Shown: positions 34,803 through 43,242 of the stretch, in pieces
Numbering within the stretch: the first letter of the stretch is position 1
How the letters are laid out: the number at the start of each line of letters is the position of its first letter
Source of the DNA: Desulfobacteraceae bacterium 4572_130
GTDB taxonomy: Bacteria > Desulfobacterota > Desulfobacteria > Desulfobacterales > Desulfobacteraceae
Length of the DNA stretch: 64,000 nt
NCBI GenBank assembly: GCA_002084425.1
Contig: NBLN01000005.1
Location: forward strand, 37,360 to 101,359
Direction: 5' to 3'
Translations under genes and position numbers: made by a program
Notes under the pieces: generated by a model
What the model was told of the DNA's origin: nothing
Seen by the model: only the letters and a program-made list of their open reading frames with translations
The model's database searches: none

Positions 34803-37013
34803 ATGTCAAGATTAATAGCATTTGCTGCCATACAGGGTGGTTACAAAGTTGTCACACAGGCTGAAGGAGCATATAAGAAAGCTCTTGCAACCTATAATGC
34901 AGATACTAAGGTAGGGTTCCCTAACACAGGGTATTATCTGCCGGTAATATATTCACTTTTCGGAATCAAGGTTGAAACCCTTGAAGATTTACAGGAACCT
35001 CTGGATATTGCAAGGGGACTTCTTCCCCCGCATATTAAAAATAATAACTGGCTTCCGTTCCTTGGGCCTCTTCTGGACGCAGGAATGGCAGGAATTATAT
35101 CCTTTGAAGTTATAGAGGCTCTTAGATATCTTAATGAACCTGATTTCTATCTCCATGCCGAAGATCCGGATATTGAGAATGGAAAACTATGGACAGGTGC
35201 TGCAGATGATACAATATTCAGGAAAAGAGGTGTTGAGTTTGTTGACGGTTCAGCTCCCGGGTTTGCTGCAATAGTTGGTTCTGCACCAGATCCTGAAACA
35301 GCCAAAATGATCATTGAAGATTATCAGCAAAGAGGTCTTTATATGTTTCTGGCTGCAAACCACAACGGTACTACCTTAATCGAACAGCTTATCGAAGCAG
35401 GAGTACAGGTAGGATGGAGTACACGAATCGCATGTTTCGGCCCTGATATCTCTTCTGCAGTTTTTGCATTGGGATTTGCAAACAGGGTTGCAATGGCTTT
35501 TGGTGGTGTTCAACCTGGTGATTATAAAAAAATCCTCATGTACAACAAAGAAAGAGTATTTGCATTTGTTAATGCTCTGGGTGAAGTTGGAACTGAATGG
35601 GGCGTTGCTGCTGCAGGTGCTGTAAACTGGGGTTTCCCAACCATAGCTGATACAGACATTACCCAGATACTTCCTACTGGTATTTGTTCATATGAACATG
35701 TTGTCTCTCCTGTTGCCCATAAAGACATATGTGCAAAGTCAGTTGAAGTACGTGGACTTAAAACACTTGTTTCCGACGTTGATATTTCCTGTGCATTCGG
35801 TCCTGCATACGAAGGCGAGCGAGTCCGTGGTGCGGATTTACATGCCCAGTGCGGTGGTGGAAAAACCCAATGCACCGAGCTTGTAAAAATGGCAGGCATA
35901 GGTGATATTGAAGATGGAAAGGTTATCCTTGACGGCCCTGATCTTGACGGCATTAAAGAGGGAGGCACCTTCCCGCTGGGCGTCTTTGTGCAGATTGCAG
36001 GTCGTGAATTTCAAGAAGATTTTGAACCGATTATTGAGAGACAAATCCATCATCTGGTTAACTATATCCAGAGTGTTATGCATATTGGTCAAAGGGATAT
36101 TTCCTGGATCAGAATCAGTAAAACCGCCATTGAAAAAGGTTTTAGCTTAAAAGAGATTGGTACGGTTCTCCATGCAAAATTCCACCAGGATTTTGGTAAA
36201 ATTGTTGATAAGGTTCAAATTACTCTTTTCACTAAAAAAGCAGATGTTGACAAGCTGACCAAAACTGCAAGAGCTGAATATCGAAAACGTGATTCCCGTG
36301 TTGATAATATGGTGGATGAAGATGTTGAAACCTTCTATTCATGTACACTATGCCAGTCTTTTGCTCCCAGCCATGTATGTTCGGTAAGTCCTGAAAGAAC
36401 AGGCCTTTGCGGTGCATACAACTGGATGGATTGCAAAGCTTCCTTTGAAATCAATCCTACAGGTCCTAATCAGCCCATTGAAAAAGGCGAATGTATTGAT
36501 CCGAAACTGGGTCAGTGGAAAGGTGTTAATGATTTTGTATATAAAGCTTCCAGAGGCACTGTTACCCATTACAACTTTTACTCAATGGTAATTGATCCCA
36601 TGACAACCTGCGGCTGCTGCGAATGTATCGCTGCCATGCTGCCGGGCTGTAACGGTGTCATGACTGTTGGCCGTGATTACGCAGGTGAAACACCCTGTGG
36701 CATGAAATTTACCACACTTGCCGGTGTTATGGGCGGTGGTGCAGCCTCTCCAGGTTTTGTAGGTCATTCCAAGTTCAATATTACCCAGGGTAAATTTATC
36801 CTTGGAGATGGGGGACTTCTTAGAATGGTCTGGATGCCCAAGCAGTTGAAAGAAGAGCTGAAAGACAGAATCGTTGCCCGTGGTGAAGCAATGGGCGTTT
36901 CAGGACTCTATGACATGATCGCAGATGAAACAGTAGGTCTGACAGAAGAAGAAATCATGCCATTCCTCAAGGAAAAAGGTCATCCTGCACTTGATATGGA
37001 ACCACTTGTTTAA
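34803..37013 (+). CDS. acsB: Acetyl-CoA synthase (CODH/ACS beta subunit)
   Basis: 736 residues, the length of the bacterial enzyme including its N-terminal domain. It assembles acetyl-CoA from CO, the corrinoid-bound methyl group and CoA at the A-cluster. A-cluster ligands are in CTLCQSFAPSHVC, ERTGLCGAYNWMD and the proximal-nickel motif TTCGCCECI (C-x-C). An AAGGAGG site precedes the ATG. A hairpin follows the stop. Composition is G+C-richer than flanking genes, like cooS. Confidence 0.96.
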   Translation: MSRLIAFAAIQGGYKVVTQAEGAYKKALATYNADTKVGFPNTGYYLPVIYSLFGIKVETLEDLQEPLDIARGLLPPHIKNNNWLPFLGPLLDAGMAGIISFEVIEALRYLNEPDFYLHAEDPDIENGKLWTGAADDTIFRKRGVEFVDGSAPGFAAIVGSAPDPETAKMIIEDYQQRGLYMFLAANHNGTTLIEQLIEAGVQVGWSTRIACFGPDISSAVFALGFANRVAMAFGGVQPGDYKKILMYNKERVFAFVNALGEVGTEWGVAAAGAVNWGFPTIADTDITQILPTGICSYEHVVSPVAHKDICAKSVEVRGLKTLVSDVDISCAFGPAYEGERVRGADLHAQCGGGKTQCTELVKMAGIGDIEDGKVILDGPDLDGIKEGGTFPLGVFVQIAGREFQEDFEPIIERQIHHLVNYIQSVMHIGQRDISWIRISKTAIEKGFSLKEIGTVLHAKFHQDFGKIVDKVQITLFTKKADVDKLTKTARAEYRKRDSRVDNMVDEDVETFYSCTLCQSFAPSHVCSVSPERTGLCGAYNWMDCKASFEINPTGPNQPIEKGECIDPKLGQWKGVNDFVYKASRGTVTHYNFYSMVIDPMTTCGCCECIAAMLPGCNGVMTVGRDYAGETPCGMKFTTLAGVMGGGAASPGFVGHSKFNITQGKFILGDGGLLRMVWMPKQLKEELKDRIVARGEAMGVSGLYDMIADETVGLTEEEIMPFLKEKGHPALDMEPLV

Positions 37014-37030
37014 TAATTAAGTAAAACAAA

Positions 37031-37075
37031 AAGGTCCGGCATCTTCTCACACCAGAACTTGTGCTGCCAGACCTT
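37031..37075 (+). terminator. Hairpin between acsB and acsC
   Basis: Arms AAGGTCCGGCA (37031-37041) and TGCCAGACCTT (37065-37075) pair with one mismatch; a T-run follows at 37086. It may be a partial terminator or an mRNA stabiliser that sets the acsB:acsC ratio. Confidence 0.6.
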
Positions 37076-37113
37076 ATTTCATAAAGTTTTTTTAAAAACT
37101 TAAGGAGAAAAAA

Positions 37114-38454
37114 ATGGCATTAACCGGTATACAAATATTTAAACTCCTTCCAAAGACAAATTGCAAGGAATGCGGGGTGCCTACATGCCTTGCATTTGCA
37201 ATGAATCTGGCATCCGGAAAAGCTGAACTTGACTCCTGCCCCTATGTATCTGACGAAGCAAGGGAGCAGTTGGATGAAGCATCAGCACCTCCTATTCGTC
37301 CTGTCAAGCTTGGAAAAGGGGTACGCGCAACAACAACAGGTGGTGAAACTGTACTTTATAGACATGAAAAAACATTTTATAACCCAACTGTTCTTGCATC
37401 AACAATAAGTTCAGATATAAATATTGATGAGCTTGACAAAAAGCTTAAGATATTTAATGCATTTCAGTATGAGCGTGTTGGTTTTAATTTAAGACCTGAG
37501 CTTATTTGCTTAAAAGATGCAGGAAATGGTAAAGATGCTTTTGCAAATGTAGCAAAAAAGATTGCTGAGGAATCTGAATTTAATCTTGTTTTAATGACAG
37601 AAGACATTGATGTTATGAAAGCAGGTGTTAAAACAGCAGGTTTTAAACGACCACTTTTATATGGTGCTGGACAAAATAATATAGATGAAATGGGAGCTAT
37701 TGCCAAGAAAAATGATCTTCCTCTGGCAGTTAAGGCTGATTCTGTTGAAGCTTTAATTCCCTTAACAGAAAAACTTATAGCCATGGGGCTTAAGGATATA
37801 GTTATTGATTCAGGTGCAAGGGAGATTAAACAGGCTCTGGAAGATCAGGTTGCAATCAGGCGTGCTGCCCTTAAAGCAGGCAATAAAGCACTTGGATTTC
37901 CAACAATAACATTTCCCTGTGAAATGGCTTCAAATATTGATATGGAAACACTTATTGCAGCAATGTTTGTAGCAAAATATGGCGGCATTGTTGTAATGTC
38001 AGATTTTACAGCAGAATCTATTTTTCCACTTCTTCTTGAAAGACTTAATATTTTTACTGATCCTCAAAGACCTATGACAGTTACAGAAGGCATTTTTGAA
38101 ATTGGTAATCCTGATGAAAATTCTCCAGTGCTTGTAACTACAAACTTTGCCTTAACTTATTTTATTGTTTCTGGTGAAATCGAAGCAAGTAAAGTACCAA
38201 CATGGCTTCTTATCAAGGATTCAGAAGGTCTTTCAGTTCTTACTGCCTGGGCTGCTGGAAAATTTGGCGGAGATGATGTTGGAGAATTTGTTAAAAAAAG
38301 CGGCATAATAGATAAGGTTAAACACCAGGAACTTATTATTCCTGGATATGCCGCAGCTATTGCAGGTGATATTGAAGAAGAACTTCCAGGTTGGACTATT
38401 ACAGTAGGTCCCAGAGAAGCTGCTCATATTGCTGCATTTCTTAAAGCAAGATAA
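37114..38454 (+). CDS. acsC: Corrinoid/iron-sulfur protein large subunit (ACDS gamma)
   Basis: 446 residues. The N-terminal [4Fe-4S] module has C17, C20, C25 and C42 (NCKECGVPTC ... LDSC). A TIM-barrel middle and a C-terminal cobamide-binding domain follow (ending VGPREAAHIAAFLKAR). It carries the cobamide that accepts methyl from AcsE and passes it to AcsB. It has AAGGAG before the ATG. After the first 200 bases its composition returns to the AT-rich level of the chromosome. Confidence 0.94.
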   Translation: MALTGIQIFKLLPKTNCKECGVPTCLAFAMNLASGKAELDSCPYVSDEAREQLDEASAPPIRPVKLGKGVRATTTGGETVLYRHEKTFYNPTVLASTISSDINIDELDKKLKIFNAFQYERVGFNLRPELICLKDAGNGKDAFANVAKKIAEESEFNLVLMTEDIDVMKAGVKTAGFKRPLLYGAGQNNIDEMGAIAKKNDLPLAVKADSVEALIPLTEKLIAMGLKDIVIDSGAREIKQALEDQVAIRRAALKAGNKALGFPTITFPCEMASNIDMETLIAAMFVAKYGGIVVMSDFTAESIFPLLLERLNIFTDPQRPMTVTEGIFEIGNPDENSPVLVTTNFALTYFIVSGEIEASKVPTWLLIKDSEGLSVLTAWAAGKFGGDDVGEFVKKSGIIDKVKHQELIIPGYAAAIAGDIEEELPGWTITVGPREAAHIAAFLKAR

Positions 38455-38475
38455 ATAATTAAATTAATAATTGAA

Positions 38476-38666
38476 AAATAAACAACAAATACTTGAAATA
38501 AGGCCTTTGCACAATGCTTGATTTTGTTTAAATTTTATTGTGAAGATGTATTATAATACCTTGAACTTGAAATTTGGAAAAAAGAGATCAAGCCTTATTT
38601 ATAGGAATTTATAAAAAATGCCTTTGTGCAAAGGTCTTGAAATAAATGATTATTTGTTGTTTATTT
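38476..38666 (+). other. Hairpin split by a mobile element
   Basis: Perfect 15-bp arms AAATAAACAACAAAT (38476-38490) and ATTTGTTGTTTATTT (38652-38666) flank the element at 38500-38638. Without the element the loop would be 17 bases. So the element sits in the loop of a former hairpin between acsC and acsE. Confidence 0.75.
38500..38638 (+). mobile_element. MITE-like foldback element, copy 2 (intact ends)
   Basis: About 139 bases. The left end AAGGCCTTTGCACAA and the right end TTGTGCAAAGGTCTT... invert onto each other (14 of 15 pair: one C/T difference). Inner arms GCTTGATTTTGTTTAAATTT and AAATTTGG...ATCAAGC also fold back. A 10-base direct repeat CTTGAAATAA (38492-38501 and 38636-38645) brackets it and looks like a target duplication overlapping the ends. 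No coding capacity; it would need a transposase from elsewhere. Confidence 0.75.
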
Positions 38667-38702
38667 CTATATATTACTTGTTTTTATTAAAATGGAGGAA
38701 AA

Positions 38703-39608
38703 ATGATACTTTTTGGTGAAAGCCTGAACGTAATTTCCACTGCTATTGGAAGAGAATTCAGGGAATCTAATCCTGCCAAAAGAAATCCTGAGCCTATTCA
38801 GAAAGAAGTTCTTTTACAAAAAAACAATGGTATGGATTATATTGATATTAATCTTGGGCCCGCAAAAAAATTTGGTGTAGAACTTATGCCATGGGTATGT
38901 GAAGTTGTGCAGGAAGCTGTACCTGGTATGCCTATTCTTCTTGACACATCTAATATTGATGCAATTGAAGCAGGGCTGAAAGTTCTTAAACCTGCTGACA
39001 AACCTCATATTATTAACTCAATTATGGCAATACCTGCAAGATATGAAAAAATGGTTCCTCTGGCAGCAGAATATGATGCAGATTTCATAGCTCTTATGTG
39101 GGGTCCTGATGGTCTGCCAAGGGATGAGAATGAAAGAGCTGCTCTTGCTGTAGAACTTCTTTATTTTGCCAATGAAGCAGGAATTGCTAATGAAAAAATT
39201 TGGGTGGATGGTATTGTAACACCTGTAAATATTCAACAACCACAACTTATAAGTCTTTTAAATTTTCAAATGATGCTTGAAGATATTGCTCCCGGATCAA
39301 AATCAACCTGTGGTCTATCTAATATTTCCAATGGTCCTCCGGAACATCTACGAGGTATCCTAAATCAGACTTATATGGTTATGTTAGAAAAATACGGCAT
39401 GAAATCTGTTATTGCTGATCCCCTTGATACACAACTGACTGCCATTGCAAAGGGTGAGCGTCAAGATATTGTTGATCTTATTTATGGTATGATGGATGGT
39501 AATGAGCCAGACATAGCAAGTCTTAGTAAAGAAATGCAGGATTATGCAAAAACCTATAAAGTTATAATGGGTGAGACACTTTATTCTGATTCATGGCTTG
39601 AACTTTAA
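38703..39608 (+). CDS. acsE: Methyltetrahydrofolate:corrinoid/iron-sulfur protein methyltransferase
   Basis: 301 residues. It moves the methyl group from 5-methyl-THF to the cobamide of AcsCD. The pterin-binding TIM-barrel is visible: FGESLNVISTAIGREF, DYIDINLGPAKK, ILLDTSNIDAIEAGL, and TCGLSNISNGPPEHLRG, where the asparagine that contacts the pterin lies. A GGAGG site precedes the ATG. It is followed by a strong terminator. Confidence 0.95.
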   Translation: MILFGESLNVISTAIGREFRESNPAKRNPEPIQKEVLLQKNNGMDYIDINLGPAKKFGVELMPWVCEVVQEAVPGMPILLDTSNIDAIEAGLKVLKPADKPHIINSIMAIPARYEKMVPLAAEYDADFIALMWGPDGLPRDENERAALAVELLYFANEAGIANEKIWVDGIVTPVNIQQPQLISLLNFQMMLEDIAPGSKSTCGLSNISNGPPEHLRGILNQTYMVMLEKYGMKSVIADPLDTQLTAIAKGERQDIVDLIYGMMDGNEPDIASLSKEMQDYAKTYKVIMGETLYSDSWLEL

Positions 39609-39680
39609 AATCTAATGGTTTAGCCATGTTTTTATTAAAATTAACTTTTTAGAACTTGATTGTTTTAGTCTGTTTTTTAA

Positions 39681-39725
39681 TAACCTCTCTCTCTTGATAT
39701 ATAAAAGTGAGGGAGGTTTTTTTTT
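39681..39725 (+). terminator. Rho-independent terminator after acsE
   Basis: Arms AACCTCTCTCTC and GAGGGAGGTT pair with a small bulge, followed directly by a run of T (39717-39725). It separates acsE from the small gene and cooC. Confidence 0.82.
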
Positions 39726-39755
39726 AATACTTGAAATTAGGCATTAAAACATATT

Positions 39756-40055
39756 ATGGAACCTGATAAAAATATAAAAGATAAGTGGTATTATATTGTG
39801 GTGCAAAGTCCTGGAACTCCAAAAGAACAAATCATGGGATTTAAAGACAAAAATACTAAAATTATTTTTGTTCCTGCTTTTTTAACAAAGGAAGAAGCAC
39901 AGGAATGTTTTCTAGTGATGCCCAAGGATATTATGAATGAAAAATATGAAATCCAGGCAATCATAAAAGAAGATTTAATATCCCAGGCAGAAAAAAATAA
40001 ATATAATATTTTTCTTATGGATAATAAAGGTACCATCAAAGAACAGATTGATTAA
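39756..40055 (+). CDS. Conserved-looking small protein of unknown function in the acs cluster
   Basis: 99 residues, no signal peptide, no cysteines except one (C at EAQECF). It has a compact alpha/beta look: YYIVVQSPGTPKEQIMGF, KIIFVPAFLTKEEAQECFLV, YEIQAIIKEDLISQAEKNKY. I do not recognise a family. The order acsE - this gene - cooC and the shared strand suggest a link to CODH/ACS maturation or regulation. No strong ribosome-binding site is seen before the ATG. Confidence 0.65.
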   Translation: MEPDKNIKDKWYYIVVQSPGTPKEQIMGFKDKNTKIIFVPAFLTKEEAQECFLVMPKDIMNEKYEIQAIIKEDLISQAEKNKYNIFLMDNKGTIKEQID

Positions 40056-40060
40056 ATTAG

Positions 40061-40120
40061 GATAGTGTCATAACAATTTTTTATCTACTTTATTCCAGTA
40101 TTTTTTTAAATTTTAAAATG
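40061..40120 (+). repeat. Dispersed repeat, family B, copy 9
   Basis: GATAGTGTCATAACAATTTT, ATCTACTTTATTCCAGTA and a T-run followed by ATTTTAAAATG, in family order. Confidence 0.5.
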
Positions 40121-40173
40121 TTTTTATGGATAAAGTGTACTTATTCATTTTTATTATATAATGGAGTATAATT

Positions 40174-40953
40174 TTGAGTTTAAAATTAGCAATAGGTGGA
40201 AAAGGTGGAGTTGGTAAGACTACTATAACTTCTCTTATTGCAAGATGTATTGCAAATATTAATAATAATAAAGTTATAGCAATTGATGCTGATCCTGTTG
40301 CAAATCTTGCTGCAGGTCTTGGTATTGATGAAAATATACCTATAACTCCGATTGCAGAATTATCAGATTTAATAGCAGAACGAACAGGTGCTAAACCTGG
40401 AACTATGGGTGGTTTTTTTACACTAAATCCAAAAGTAGATGATATTCCAGAAAGATTTTCCCTTGAAAAAGATGGTGTAAAACTTCTTGTTATGGGAACT
40501 GTTCAAAAGGGAGGCTCTGGCTGCATATGTCCGGAAAGCACAATTCTTAAGGCTCTTATGAATCATCTTGTGCTTGCCAGAAATGAAATAGTTGTAATGG
40601 ATATGGAGGCAGGTATTGAACATCTTGGAAGGGCAACATCAGGAGCTGTAGATGCTCTTATTGCTGTTGTAAATCCTGGAAAAAGAAGTAGAGTTGCAGC
40701 AGAAAAAATTAGAAATCTTGGCAAAGATATTGGGATAAAAAAAATTGTTGTTCTTGGAAATAGAATAAAATCAGATAATGATAAAAATCTTATTAAAAAA
40801 TCCCTTCCAGATTTTGAAATACTAGGATTTTTTCCTGAAATTGATGAAATTTCTGAGGCAGATAAAAATGGTGTGCGCCCTTTTGATGATATTTCATTAA
40901 TGCCCGAACAAATAAAACACATTGTTAAAAAGCTTCTTGATTTGTCAGTTTAA
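40174..40953 (+). CDS. cooC: CO dehydrogenase nickel-insertion ATPase
   Basis: 259 residues from TTG 40174, chosen because ATGGAG lies at the right distance upstream. A deviant Walker A GGKGGVGKTT is at the N-terminus. The C-x-C nickel-binding pair is in GGSGCICPE, and VMDMEAGIEHLGRA is the switch II region. This MinD-family ATPase dimerises and loads Ni into the CooS C-cluster. It completes the CODH/ACS gene set here. Confidence 0.92.
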   Translation: MSLKLAIGGKGGVGKTTITSLIARCIANINNNKVIAIDADPVANLAAGLGIDENIPITPIAELSDLIAERTGAKPGTMGGFFTLNPKVDDIPERFSLEKDGVKLLVMGTVQKGGSGCICPESTILKALMNHLVLARNEIVVMDMEAGIEHLGRATSGAVDALIAVVNPGKRSRVAAEKIRNLGKDIGIKKIVVLGNRIKSDNDKNLIKKSLPDFEILGFFPEIDEISEADKNGVRPFDDISLMPEQIKHIVKKLLDLSV

Positions 40954-40988
40954 AAGTTTTAAATTTAATATTTAAAATAGGAAAAACT

Positions 40989-41483
40989 ATGGATAAATTT
41001 TCAGGTCCTGAAGATATTTTTAATGAATTGGTTGAGCAATCAAAGGATAGTTGGCTACTAGGATTGGTTGCGTTTGCTTTGATTGAGGAGCAACGAATCG
41101 AATGGATGAAGCATCAGAAAGAATATAATAAAAAATTGCCTACTTCAGATGAGGTAAAAAATTGGTATGAACAACAGCCAGAAGGTGTTTTACTAAGAGC
41201 TAAGGACGATGCAGAAGCTAGGCTCAAAGATTATTCAAATGAGACTCTTAATGCTATTATAGAAGATCAGCGTAAAGAAGTTGAGCAAGGTATTATCGTT
41301 AGTGAGCTTCGCGAAATAAAAAAATTTTGGCCTCAGTTTGGTGTAAACCTTGCTGGTGGTTTTGTAAGTGCTTTACTTTTTGCAATAGCTTTAACAATAA
41401 TAGCATTTTTTGTAATTAATGATACATCTCCATCAAAAATTGGATTTAAATTAAGAGAACAAGTAGAGGTGAATAATGACTAA
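40989..41483 (+). CDS. Unknown protein with C-terminal membrane segment (gene 1 of a two-gene cassette)
   Basis: 164 residues. The first 115 are acidic and helical (WLLGLVAFALIEEQRIEWMK, AEARLKDYSNETLNAIIEDQ). One membrane helix is at about 120-146 (GGFVSALLFAIALTIIAFFV), followed by a short tail. I recognise no family. It overlaps the next gene by 8 bases. The pair sits between cooC and pilC and has no link to either, so it may be a recent insertion. Confidence 0.7.
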   Translation: MDKFSGPEDIFNELVEQSKDSWLLGLVAFALIEEQRIEWMKHQKEYNKKLPTSDEVKNWYEQQPEGVLLRAKDDAEARLKDYSNETLNAIIEDQRKEVEQGIIVSELREIKKFWPQFGVNLAGGFVSALLFAIALTIIAFFVINDTSPSKIGFKLREQVEVNND

Positions 41484-41754
41484 GCCTGATATAACAACTA
41501 TAACAAAAGTCGCATCTGTAGCTTCAAAAATACTAAGAAATAAAAATTATAGTAAAGCAGTTAAATCTGCGGCAGGTTCTGCCCTATTTCAAAGAAAAGT
41601 GTTAAAGGAAGGAGTTTTATCCAAGGCTGAAAAAGCAGCCTCTAAAACTTTACGAAACAGTTATTATAGTAAATCAGCTAAAAAATTGACTGGTTCTGCG
41701 TTTTATAGAGTGAGAAGACAAAGACTAATAAATAGGAGAGGAGCAACCAACTAA
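41476..41754 (+). CDS. Small basic protein with an internal duplication (gene 2 of a two-gene cassette)
   Basis: 92 residues, strongly basic, no signal peptide. Residues 15-40 and 54-80 are two copies of one unit, with the shared pattern ASK-x-LRN-x2-YSK-x2-K-x3-GSA, repeated at a 39-residue spacing. The C-terminus is RRQRLINRRG. A GAGGTG site lies just inside the end of the upstream gene, and the 8-base overlap implies coupled translation with it. Nucleic-acid binding or membrane interaction is possible from the charge; no family is recognised. Confidence 0.7.
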   Translation: MTKPDITTITKVASVASKILRNKNYSKAVKSAAGSALFQRKVLKEGVLSKAEKAASKTLRNSYYSKSAKKLTGSAFYRVRRQRLINRRGATN

Positions 41755-41911
41755 AGATGTTGCACAAGGTTTGCCTTAGGGAATCGATTTTAATGATGGA
41801 GAATAAGAGAGCTCGCTAAAGCATGTTTAAATTTCAATATTTGTATTGTCTGTTTGTTTTCTATATATATTGAACAAATATAATGTAACACCATATAAGT
41901 AAGGATAAATT

Positions 41912-43111
41912 ATGTCCGTTTTTATATGGAAACGGAAAAATTCAAAAAACAAAGATAAAACAGAAAATAAAAATTTTAAGTATATTTTAAGCTTTAATGG
42001 TACAAAAGAAACTGTCCATATAAAAATAAAAAACCAGTTTAAGATTTTTTTTAAAAACTTTAAATTTTTAAAGCCAAAAGTAAAAAACACTCAAGTTATA
42101 ATCTTTACAAGACAATTCTCAACTATGATTAATGCTGGACTTCCATTAATCTCATGCCTTGAAATTCTTTATAATCAACAAAACAATCCAACTTTCAAAC
42201 AAACCATAAAAAAAATAAAAAACTTTGTTGAAACTGGTGAGACCTTAGAGGACTCATTTAAAAAATTCCCTGATATATTTAATGAATTCTTTGTTAATAT
42301 GATAAGTGCTGGTGAAAAAGGAGGAATTCTTGATATTATTCTAGCAAGGGTTGCAGCATATATGGAAAAAATGGCAAAATTAAAAAAAAAGATTAAAGGT
42401 GCAATGATATATCCTGCCATAACAATGGTGGTTGCCCTTATTGTAATTGGTATAATTCTTGTTTTTGTTATTCCTGTTTTTTCAGAGATGTTTCAAGAGT
42501 TTGGAGGCGCCCTTCCAATATCTACTCTTTTCGTTATTGAATTAAGTAATTTTATTGTTAATAAAATTGAATATATTATTGTTCTTTTTGCATTTATTAT
42601 TTTTTTAATAAACAAAATTTGTTCAACACAAAAAGGAAAAATTGTAATAGATATTTTTATCTTAAAACTTCCTGTTTTAGGCATACTTATGAAAAAAATT
42701 GCTATTGCTAAATTTACAAGAACAATGAGTACAATGATGGCAAGTGGAGTGTCAATTCTTGAAGCTTTAAATATTGTTGCAAAAATATCAGGAAACAAAA
42801 GTGTTGAATTTGCCATTATTGATGTAAAACAAGAAATTTCCAGCGGACATTCTATGGCTGATTCTCTTATTAAAACAGGTGTATTTCCTTCAATGGTCTG
42901 CTCTATGGTAGCAGTAGGGGAATCTACTGGAAAATTAGATATAATGCTTGGGAAAATTGCTGATTTTTATGAAGAAGAAGTTGAACAAGCTGTAAAAAAT
43001 TCAGTAGATATGATTGAACCTTTTCTTTTAATTTTTATAGGACTTATTATTGGATGGCTTATTATTGCAATGTATCTTCCTATTTTTAAAATGGCGGGAA
43101 CAATGGGTTAA
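41912..43111 (+). CDS. pilC: Type IV pilus / type II secretion inner-membrane platform protein
   Basis: 399 residues. A cytoplasmic N-terminal part with VIFTRQFSTMINAGLPLISC opens the first T2SSF domain, and TRTMSTMMASGVSILEALNI opens the second. Membrane segments are at about 167-193, 220-237 and 369-392, the normal PilC/GspF topology. It is the platform that couples the assembly ATPase to pilin insertion. No pilB, pilT or pilin gene is adjacent, so it is isolated. Confidence 0.88.
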   Translation: MSVFIWKRKNSKNKDKTENKNFKYILSFNGTKETVHIKIKNQFKIFFKNFKFLKPKVKNTQVIIFTRQFSTMINAGLPLISCLEILYNQQNNPTFKQTIKKIKNFVETGETLEDSFKKFPDIFNEFFVNMISAGEKGGILDIILARVAAYMEKMAKLKKKIKGAMIYPAITMVVALIVIGIILVFVIPVFSEMFQEFGGALPISTLFVIELSNFIVNKIEYIIVLFAFIIFLINKICSTQKGKIVIDIFILKLPVLGILMKKIAIAKFTRTMSTMMASGVSILEALNIVAKISGNKSVEFAIIDVKQEISSGHSMADSLIKTGVFPSMVCSMVAVGESTGKLDIMLGKIADFYEEEVEQAVKNSVDMIEPFLLIFIGLIIGWLIIAMYLPIFKMAGTMG

Positions 43112-43242
43112 CTACACTCCTCACTAATAGACCCTAATGATTATATCTTGCCACAACAAAGAATAAAACACTTATAAAAATTTAAAAAAATTATAATATT
43201 TCACTATAAAAACTTAAAACATAATTAAAACAACTAGATAAA

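Noticed and set aside
35522..35968. 148-residue minus-strand frame inside acsB
   Set aside because: Antisense shadow of a G+C-richer gene; acsB is certain on the plus strand.
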